NCBI GenBank assembly: GCA_938009335.1
Contig: CALLHT010000262.1
Span: 1 to 26,850 of the forward strand
Direction: 5' to 3'
DNA from: an uncultured Rhizobiaceae group bacterium
GTDB lineage: Bacteria; Pseudomonadota; Alphaproteobacteria; Rhizobiales; Rhizobiaceae
Length of the DNA: 26,850 bases
This document shows positions 20,851 to 26,850 of the stretch, piece by piece. Position 1 is the stretch's first letter; the number at the start of each line of letters is the position of its first letter. The position numbers were made by a program, and so were the translations under genes. The notes under the pieces were generated by a model that worked only from the letters and a program-made list of their open reading frames with translations, had not been told where the DNA came from and did no database searches.

Positions 20851-22500
20851 CTAGCCCGCTGCCAATCCCGCCTTACGACCACTGAAGATACATCCGCCAA
20901 GGAAAGTGCCTTCAAGTGCGTTGTAACCGTGATAGCCGCCGCCGCCGAAGCCTGCTACCTCACCCGCCGAATATAGACCTTCAATCGGCTCGCCATTCTT
21001 ATCCAGCACCTGGCTGTCCAGATTGGTGTGGATGCCACCCAATGTTTTACGGGTCAGCAGGTTCAAGCGCACGGCGATTAAAGGCCCAGCAGATTTATCC
21101 AAAATCTTGTGCGGCTTGGCGGTCCGGATCAGTTTGTCGCCGATATAATTCCGCGCAGAGTGGATCGCCATCACCTGTGCATCTTTCGAGAACGGATTAT
21201 CCATCTCGCGGTCGCGGGCTTCGATCTGGGTTTTGATTTTCTGATAGTCAACCAGGCCACCGCCAGCAAGTTGGTTCATGCCAGCGACCAGACTTTCAAG
21301 ATCATCGCGAACGACAAAGTCTTCGCCTTTTTCCTTAAAGGCTTCCACTTGCGGTGTCGCGCCCTTGCCTAGACGGGTTTTTAAAACTTCCAGCCATTTT
21401 TTGGACGTCAGATCAGGGTTCTGTTCTGAACCGGAAAGCGCGAACTCTTTTTCGATGATCTTTTGCGTCAGAATGAACCAAGAGTAATCGTACCCCGTAG
21501 AGAGAATGTGCTTATACGTGCCGTTTGTGTCAAAGCCCGGCAGGTAAGGCGCAGGCATACGGTTACCCTCCGCATCAAACCACATGGATGAAGGCCCGGG
21601 TAAAATCCGGATCGCATGCTTGGGCCAGATCGGATCGAAGTTTTTCACGCCTTCCGTATAGTGCCACATACGGTCTTCATTGATAATCGAACCGCCTGAT
21701 TTGCGGGTAATATCGACCATACGTCCGTCAACGTGAGCTGGCACCCCGCAGATCATGTTCTTGGGTGCAGCACCCAGACGCTTTGTTGGCCAGTTTTTGC
21801 GAACCAGATCAAGATTTCCGCCAATGCCACCGGATGAAACAATCACCGACTGCGCATGATACTCAAAATCACCCACCACTTCACGGCTGCTTTGTTCGCC
21901 GCGTTTGACAGAAGTTGCCTCAAGCACTTCACCCGCAACACCGACGATTGCGCCTTTCTTTTTGATGAGCTTGGAAACCTGATGGCGAAACTTGAAGGTT
22001 AGCAACCCGCTTTTTGCCGCTTCGTAGGCAAGGTTTACAAATGGTTCTACGATGCCCTCACCGGTTCCCCAGGTGATATGAAACCTTGGCACTGAATTGC
22101 CATGCCCATCGGCGAAGGATCCGCCACGCTCGGCCCACCCAACAACAGGGAACCACCGCATGCCAAGGTCATACAGGTAGGAGCGCATTTCATCATGCGC
22201 AAACTGAAGATACGCATTTGCCCATTGGCGAGGCCAGTGATCTTCTTCACGATCAAATTGCGCTGAACCCAACCAGTCTTGCGTTGCCAGTTCCAGACTA
22301 TCGCGAATACGCATACGACGTTGTTCCGGCGTATCAATCATACAAAGACCACCGAGAGACCAGAAGGCCTGACCACCCAGATTTTGCTCACCTTCCTGAT
22401 CCAGCATAAGGACTTTTTTGCCACGCTTTGTCAGCTCATGCGCAGCCACTAGGCCAGCCAATCCGCCGCCCACTACAATAACATCTGCTTGTTCAGCCAT
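20851..22500 (-). CDS. FAD-binding dehydrogenase (fumarate reductase/KSTD-like)
   Basis: A 549-residue flavoprotein of the FAD-binding-2 family, closest in feel to the putative FAD-binding dehydrogenases related to 3-ketosteroid dehydrogenases and fumarate reductases. The Rossmann motif VVGGGLAGLVAAHELTKRG is at residues 9-27, the family GGQAFWSLGG at about 43-52, SSGGIGGN in the middle, and GLYSAGEVAGFGGGGYHGYNALEGTFLGGCIFSGRKAG at the C-terminus closes the FAD site. It lacks a signal peptide. The ATG overlaps the stop of the upstream OmpA-like gene (TAATG around 22498-22502), so translation is coupled. The substrate is unknown; a 3-keto or enoyl compound is possible. Confidence 0.88.
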   Translation of the reverse strand: MAEQADVIVVGGGLAGLVAAHELTKRGKKVLMLDQEGEQNLGGQAFWSLGGLCMIDTPEQRRMRIRDSLELATQDWLGSAQFDREEDHWPRQWANAYLQFAHDEMRSYLYDLGMRWFPVVGWAERGGSFADGHGNSVPRFHITWGTGEGIVEPFVNLAYEAAKSGLLTFKFRHQVSKLIKKKGAIVGVAGEVLEATSVKRGEQSSREVVGDFEYHAQSVIVSSGGIGGNLDLVRKNWPTKRLGAAPKNMICGVPAHVDGRMVDITRKSGGSIINEDRMWHYTEGVKNFDPIWPKHAIRILPGPSSMWFDAEGNRMPAPYLPGFDTNGTYKHILSTGYDYSWFILTQKIIEKEFALSGSEQNPDLTSKKWLEVLKTRLGKGATPQVEAFKEKGEDFVVRDDLESLVAGMNQLAGGGLVDYQKIKTQIEARDREMDNPFSKDAQVMAIHSARNYIGDKLIRTAKPHKILDKSAGPLIAVRLNLLTRKTLGGIHTNLDSQVLDKNGEPIEGLYSAGEVAGFGGGGYHGYNALEGTFLGGCIFSGRKAGLAAG

Positions 22501-23528
22501 TATCTTTCCGTCAGTTTTAACTCAATGCGGCGGTTTTTTGCCCGTGCTTCATCTGTATCAGCATCTTCCAAAGGCTGGAACTCGCCAAAACCCGCTGCCA
22601 CCAATCGATTAGCAGGAATGCCCTGCTCGATGAAAAAGCGTACCACTGATGTCGCGCGACTGGAAGAAAGTTCCCAGTTGTCGCGAATCCGACCTGTTCC
22701 GGAAAGTGGTATGTTATCCGTGTGCCCGTCTACGCGGAGCACCCAGCTAATGTCATCCGGAATTTCTGAGCCAATCTGAATAAGCGCTTGTCCGACTTTT
22801 AGCATTTCCGCTCGACCTTGTTCATTCAGCTCAGCGCCACCGGAAGCAAACAGAACTTCCGATGGGAAGACAAACCGGTCACCCACAATGCGTATGTCAG
22901 AGCGCCCACCGAGAATTTCGCGTAAACGGCCAAAGAAGTCTGAACGGTAACGGTTTAGTTCTTGTACGCGCTGCGCAAGCGCAACGTTGAGTCGTTTCCC
23001 GAGATCTGCAATTTTCGTTTGGCTTTCACGGTCGCGGCTTTCTGATGCATCCAGCGCATCTTCCAGTGCAGCGATTTGTCTACGCAAGGCGGAAATCTGC
23101 TGATTGAGCAATTCAACCTGACTGAGCGCGCGTTGACTAATCTGCTTTTCTTCATCGATCTGAGTGGAGAGCGCTCCCAACCGTTCTTCGGTTGCCGCCG
23201 TGTCTGTGTTCCCAGAAGCGAGCAGCTCCTCAAGACGAGAGCGTTCGCTTTCAGTCGACGATAAAGAGGCTTCCAGATTGGCGATTGAATCCTGAAGGTC
23301 CTGTTTATTGGCCCGTTCCAATGCAAGCAATGAAGTCAGTTCATCAATCTGCGAGTTAAGCCGGTTGAGAACCTGATCCTTGCCAGAAATTTCCTGACTG
23401 AGAATAAATTGCGCCAGCACAAAGACTGACAATAGGAACATGATCGCCAGCAACAGGGTTGCCAATGCATCTACGAAGCCGGGCCAGTAGTTGACCGAAC
23501 GTTCGCGATATCTTGATCCAACACCCAC
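22500..23528 (-). CDS. OmpA/MotB-like peptidoglycan-binding membrane protein
   Basis: A 342-residue inner-membrane protein. One membrane segment at about 18-44 begins WPGFVDALATLLLAIMFLL, with an aspartate (D20) placed like the proton-channel aspartate of MotB. A long coiled coil (about 50-205) follows, then an OmpA/MotB peptidoglycan-binding domain with VDGHTDNIPLSG at about 265-276 and SSSRATSVVRFF. This is the stator B subunit partner of the MotA/TolQ-like gene directly upstream, 10 bases apart. The pair resembles conserved non-flagellar rhizobial motor proteins rather than flagellar MotAB. The stop overlaps the next gene (FAD dehydrogenase). The name of the process driven is unknown. Confidence 0.9.
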   Translation of the reverse strand: MGVGSRYRERSVNYWPGFVDALATLLLAIMFLLSVFVLAQFILSQEISGKDQVLNRLNSQIDELTSLLALERANKQDLQDSIANLEASLSSTESERSRLEELLASGNTDTAATEERLGALSTQIDEEKQISQRALSQVELLNQQISALRRQIAALEDALDASESRDRESQTKIADLGKRLNVALAQRVQELNRYRSDFFGRLREILGGRSDIRIVGDRFVFPSEVLFASGGAELNEQGRAEMLKVGQALIQIGSEIPDDISWVLRVDGHTDNIPLSGTGRIRDNWELSSSRATSVVRFFIEQGIPANRLVAAGFGEFQPLEDADTDEARAKNRRIELKLTER

Positions 23529-23538
23529 GGTTCAGACC

Positions 23539-24525
23539 TCAGTCTTTGGACGCTTTGTCGAAAAAGATATTCATCCGCCGCATCAGCATCAGAATTTCTT
23601 TTTGCTGCGCTTCCTGCTGCTGCAATTGCTGACGGGTAATTTCTTGCTCTGATCGCATGTGGCGCACCATCTGCTGAATACTATCGACCAGACTTCCGAG
23701 CGCTTCGGTTACACGCGCCCCGCCACCACCAGATTGAAGGCGTTGTGTCAGTTGATCAAGATGCGCGCGAACTTCATCCGTGCTGGCATTTGCAGAAAGC
23801 CCATCGCTCGAAAGATCGGTGACTGAAGAAAGCCAATTCTCAAGCTCGGTATAAAATCGTGTTTGGGCACGGCCTGCCTGTAGATCAAGAAAGCCCACCA
23901 CAAGCGAACCCGCAAGACCAAACAGAGAGGAAGAAAACGCTGTCCCCATGCCGTCAAGCGGCGCTTTCAACCCGCTCTTGAGTGCATCCAGCACATCATT
24001 TGTATCACCGGATTTGGGATCTAGCGATTGGATTGTTTCGCCAATCGAACCGATGGTTTGTAGAAGTCCCCAAAACGTTCCTAACAACCCAAGGAAAACC
24101 AGTAAGCCAATCAGGTATCGTGAGATATCACGGCTCTCATCCAGACGATTTCCGATTGAGTCCAGAATAGAACGCATAGATGTTGCCGAGATAGACATGT
24201 CCTGACCGGTTTGACCAAGCAACGCCTTCATTGGCGCAAGAAGCACAGGGCCACGACTTGTTTCAAGATCAGGATTTCCAAGGCGGAAACTGTTCACCCA
24301 GCGCACTTCCGGAATGAGCCGAACAACCTGAATTAGAGAAAGTAGAATACCAACAACCAGAACGCCCAAGATCAACCCGTTCAATCCAGGATTGGTTTGG
24401 AAGGCCTCAAAAATTTGTCTGTAGAGGATCGATGCCAAAAACCCGGCAATGATCAAGAAGATGATCATGCTGAGCAGGAACACGCTCGGATTTGAAAGTT
24501 TATGCGGATCAAATTCCCTAGCCAC
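23539..24525 (-). CDS. MotA/TolQ/ExbB-family proton channel protein
   Basis: A 328-residue polytopic protein with four membrane segments (about 14-36, 48-70, 136-158, 193-215). The third contains LLVFLGLLGTFWGLLQTIG and the fourth GMGTAFSSSLFGLAGSLVVG, both typical of the MotA/TolQ/ExbB fold. A cytoplasmic loop lies between TM2 and TM3, and the C-terminal 110 residues are a Gln-rich coiled coil. The start is GTG at 24525 with GGGAGGG 7 bases upstream; the TTG at 24561 is an alternative with no site. It forms the A subunit for the OmpA-like B subunit next to it. The pair should use the proton gradient to do mechanical work on or through the envelope. Confidence 0.9.
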   Translation of the reverse strand: MAREFDPHKLSNPSVFLLSMIIFLIIAGFLASILYRQIFEAFQTNPGLNGLILGVLVVGILLSLIQVVRLIPEVRWVNSFRLGNPDLETSRGPVLLAPMKALLGQTGQDMSISATSMRSILDSIGNRLDESRDISRYLIGLLVFLGLLGTFWGLLQTIGSIGETIQSLDPKSGDTNDVLDALKSGLKAPLDGMGTAFSSSLFGLAGSLVVGFLDLQAGRAQTRFYTELENWLSSVTDLSSDGLSANASTDEVRAHLDQLTQRLQSGGGGARVTEALGSLVDSIQQMVRHMRSEQEITRQQLQQQEAQQKEILMLMRRMNIFFDKASKD

Positions 24526-24620
24526 GCGTCGCCCTCCCGTTCGCCAGTCGCCAGTTATCAAACTTGGTAAACCAAATCATTTACAGGAAGTTAGACGCTA
24601 TATGCGGCAAATAAAAGGAT

Positions 24621-25421
24621 TTATTGTGAAACCTTGGCAGAACGCACCGCATCACCCAATTGTTTATGAACGCGCTCATTGCCTGCAAGAATGGTTCCGG
24701 AACCAAACATATCCCGGGTGCCATTGAGTGCGGAAGCATAACCCCCTGCTTCGCGGATCATGATGATACCCGCTGCAAAATCCCAAGCTTGGGGACCGGT
24801 TTGCCAGACACCGTCAAATCGACCTGCAGCTACGTAAGCCAGATCAAGCGCAGTAGACCCACTGCAGCGAACACCCATGGTGCTTTTCATGACAGCCGCT
24901 TGCTCTGCAAGCGCTTGGCGATGACCGGTTTGTCCATATCGCGGAATATTGGTCACGACTAGACATTCGGTCAGTTCGCGACGCGCAGCCACTCGCATGC
25001 GGGTATCGTTGGCATATGCACCCTGCCCGCGTTCTGCTACAAACAATTCATCCGTTGCAGGATTATAAATAACACCAGCCACGATATCTTTTTCACGCTC
25101 TAGCGCGATGGAAATACAGAAATGCGGATGACCGTGCATAAAGTTATGCGTGCCGTCCAGAGGATCGATGATCCAGCGGTTTTGCGGATCTTGCCCTTTA
25201 ATCTCGCCGCCCTCTTCCATCAGAAAGCCAAACTTTGGGCGTGCTTCAGCAAGTTCTTCGCGAATGATCTTTTCCGCCTTCAGATCGGCATTGGTAACAA
25301 AGTCTCCTGGCCCTTTTCGCGAAACCTGCAGGTTTTGCACTTCGCCGAAATCACGCGCAAGCGAACGCCCCGCCTTGAAAGCAGCATTTGTCATGACATT
25401 TAGGAGGGCTGAACGTGCCAA
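24621..25421 (-). CDS. suhB: Inositol monophosphatase-family phosphatase (SuhB-like)
   Basis: A 266-residue Mg-dependent phosphatase. The metal motifs are complete: E69/E70 in EEGG, D86-P-L-D89-G-T in WIIDPLDGTHNF, and W213-D214 in QAWDFAAG. It should hydrolyse inositol-1-phosphate or similar sugar phosphates. The start is TTG, as MARSALLNVM matches the usual N-terminus of alphaproteobacterial homologues; no strong ribosome binding site is visible and an ATG nine codons on would shorten the protein. It follows efp with 24 bases between, so both are probably co-transcribed. Relatives of SuhB can also act in rRNA synthesis, which I cannot judge here. Confidence 0.93.
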   Translation of the reverse strand: MARSALLNVMTNAAFKAGRSLARDFGEVQNLQVSRKGPGDFVTNADLKAEKIIREELAEARPKFGFLMEEGGEIKGQDPQNRWIIDPLDGTHNFMHGHPHFCISIALEREKDIVAGVIYNPATDELFVAERGQGAYANDTRMRVAARRELTECLVVTNIPRYGQTGHRQALAEQAAVMKSTMGVRCSGSTALDLAYVAAGRFDGVWQTGPQAWDFAAGIIMIREAGGYASALNGTRDMFGSGTILAGNERVHKQLGDAVRSAKVSQ

Positions 25422-25445
25422 AGGAAGTTACCGTTTCTTGTGCGT

Positions 25446-26012
25446 TTATGATTCTGCGCGGCGGATATATTCAATATTGTTTGTATCAACCACAATGCTT
25501 TCACCCGCTTCAATGAACGGCGGCACCATCACCTTCACACCATTTTCCATAACAGCGGGCTTATAGGAAGATGAGACCGTCTGACCTTTTACAACTGGAT
25601 CAGCTTCTTCAATTTTCAGCGTTACCTGATCCGGCAATTTCACACCAATTGGGCGTTCTTCATATAGTTCAACACCAATAGTCATACCGTCTTGAAGGAA
25701 GGCAGAACGATCTCCAACGAAATCGCGTTGCAGTTCAAGCTGCTCATACGTTTCCATATCCATGAACACCAGCATGTCACCTTCGGCGTATAGATATTGA
25801 AAGTCTTTTTGTTCGAGCCGGACTTTTTCAACCGTCTCACTGGCACGAAACCGCTCATTGTCTTTGCGACCATCCAACAGGTTTTTCAACTCGACCTGAT
25901 TGAATGCGCCGCCCTTTCCAGGCTTCACCGCATTGGTCTTAACCGCCACCCAGAGCGAATCTTTATGTTCGATGACATTGCCGGGTTTGATTTCGTTTCC
26001 GTTGATCTTCAT
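25446..26012 (-). CDS. efp: Translation elongation factor P
   Basis: A 188-residue EF-P, which binds between the P and E sites of the ribosome to relieve stalling at polyproline. Three beta-barrel domains are expected: KOW-like domain 1 (about 1-65) with the modifiable lysine K33 at the tip of PGKGGAF, OB domain 2 (about 66-127) and domain 3 with VMVPPFIEAGESIVVDTNN. The lysine tip is of the type modified by EpmA/EpmB. The start ATG follows the stretch with the usual MKINGNEIKPG. It heads an operon with the SuhB-like gene. Confidence 0.97.
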   Translation of the reverse strand: MKINGNEIKPGNVIEHKDSLWVAVKTNAVKPGKGGAFNQVELKNLLDGRKDNERFRASETVEKVRLEQKDFQYLYAEGDMLVFMDMETYEQLELQRDFVGDRSAFLQDGMTIGVELYEERPIGVKLPDQVTLKIEEADPVVKGQTVSSSYKPAVMENGVKVMVPPFIEAGESIVVDTNNIEYIRRAES

Positions 26013-26109
26013 ATCAAAAGCGCCTTAGGAAATTCATTGAGATGATGGGGATTGACCACAAGTAGTGCGAATACGCAAGCGCGAATTCAAAGGTGCAAGC
26101 CAATCAGTG

Positions 26110-26850
26110 TTAAGATGGCCAACGATTTGCCCGCGAGATCGCTTTTTTGCGGGTTTCTTCATCCAGCTTCCGCATATATTGATCCAGGATCGGATCTGCG
26201 CGTCCCGCCCGGCTTGCTAGAATATGCCAAACAGCAGCTTCTTCGGGAGCTTGCTCCACCCCAGCACCTTTGAATAGCATATGAGCCAAACGGTTTTGCG
26301 CAATAACATTTCCGGTACGCGCTGCCGTTTCAAACCATTGATGTGCCTTTACAAGGTCTTTTGGCCCGTCAAAGCCGTTTGAATAGGAAATGGCGAGATC
26401 AACTTGTGCGGTATCAATGCCGGATTCTGCTGCCTTAATAAGCCATTTGCGAGCGATCAATGGCTCACCATATCCCTTGACCAAGCCTTCTTTGTAGATT
26501 TGTGCGAGGAGATAATAGGCATCCGCCAGACGATATTCCGCAGCCTTTTCCAGATAGGGTAGCGCGCGCCGATAGCCGGCCGTAGTTGGCCGTTGGTCGA
26601 TGATGTGATTCGCAAAGTTAAACATTGCAACCGGATGTCCTGCATCGGCGGCTTCTTCCATCATGGTCAACGCACGCTCAGTGTCTTGTTCCACATCCTG
26701 ACCTTGCAGAAGCTTCATGCTCATCGCGAATTTTGCTTCGCGATTGCCGGAAGCAGCAGCCACTGCATACCATTCGGCTGCTTTCTTAGTATCCATCGCA
26801 ATACCCCGGCCAAGATCATACAATTCTGCAATAAGCGTTTGTGCAGCGGC
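26110..26850 (-). CDS. Sel1-repeat (TPR-like) protein, 5' partial
   Basis: At least six Sel1-type repeats of about 36 residues are visible (for example LYDLGRGIAMDTKKAAEWYAVAAASGN, MKLLQGQDVEQDTERALTMMEEAADAG, QIYKEGLVKGYGEPLIARKWLIKAAESG). The frame stays open to base 26850 and beyond, so the N-terminus and probably a signal peptide lie outside the window; the TTG at 26823 is not the start. Sel1 proteins are protein-interaction scaffolds, often exported; in Rhizobiales some act in exopolysaccharide regulation. 246 residues are seen, ending IS-RANRWPS. It is 97 bases upstream of efp. Confidence 0.88.
   Translation of the reverse strand, partial: AAAQTLIAELYDLGRGIAMDTKKAAEWYAVAAASGNREAKFAMSMKLLQGQDVEQDTERALTMMEEAADAGHPVAMFNFANHIIDQRPTTAGYRRALPYLEKAAEYRLADAYYLLAQIYKEGLVKGYGEPLIARKWLIKAAESGIDTAQVDLAISYSNGFDGPKDLVKAHQWFETAARTGNVIAQNRLAHMLFKGAGVEQAPEEAAVWHILASRAGRADPILDQYMRKLDEETRKKAISRANRWPS

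Noticed and set aside
1..26850. CRISPR arrays, tRNA, rRNA, prophage or complete IS elements
   Set aside because: No regularly spaced repeats, no tRNA-like cloverleaf or TTCGAATC arm in intergenic regions, and no transposase, integrase or phage gene seen.

Overview
The window looks like chromosome of an alphaproteobacterium of the Hyphomicrobiales (Rhizobiales) type with mid-range GC. This rests on the company of genes: gap, pgk and a class I fba in order, a DUF1013/TrcR homologue, DUF1192, a DUF1465/RcdA homologue, a cysteine-free L31 (rpmE) divergent from an exporter-type ABC protein, a SuhB-like phosphatase next to efp, a DUF1127 mini-gene, and TTAA-N7-TTAA (CtrA-type) sequence. The genus cannot be told from sequence alone.

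Layout. 1-7017: a glycolysis/gluconeogenesis cluster, gap (5'-truncated), pgk and fba, interrupted twice. Between gap and pgk lie a small membrane-protein ORF that contains the gap terminator, an AT-rich pair of unknown envelope genes (833-2274) and a convergent lipoprotein gene. Between pgk and fba lie a possible small ORF and a soluble cytochrome P450. 7032-10406: a YhiN/HI0933-type flavoprotein, an Lrp/AsnC regulator, and a divergent Gate-domain membrane protein plus an acetyltransferase, with a palindromic operator between regulator and membrane protein. 10580-11844: a DUF1127 mini-gene, an SGNH hydrolase, and a 263-bp MITE-like element inserted at the hydrolase stop codon with a TA duplication. 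11934-14639: propionyl-CoA synthetase and an SDR oxidoreductase.

14650-16829: a cell-cycle neighbourhood: trcR-like gene (reverse), DUF1192, a CtrA-type box followed by what looks like an undescribed ~100-nt sRNA with its own terminator, rcdA, and rpmE across a shared bidirectional terminator. 16959-20374: ABC transporter and aldehyde dehydrogenase. 20373-24525 (reverse): a small four-cysteine protein, and a MotA/TolQ-like plus OmpA/MotB-like motor pair whose second gene overlaps a FAD dehydrogenase. 24621-26850 (reverse): suhB-type phosphatase, efp, and a Sel1-repeat protein cut by the window end.

The most interesting signals are the putative CtrA-driven sRNA upstream of rcdA (15711-15849), the MITE at 11582-11844 that preserved the stop codon it landed in, and the unknown envelope gene pair at 833-2274. 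No CRISPR array, tRNA, rRNA or complete insertion sequence was seen. All functions are read from sequence motifs and family memory; no database search was possible.
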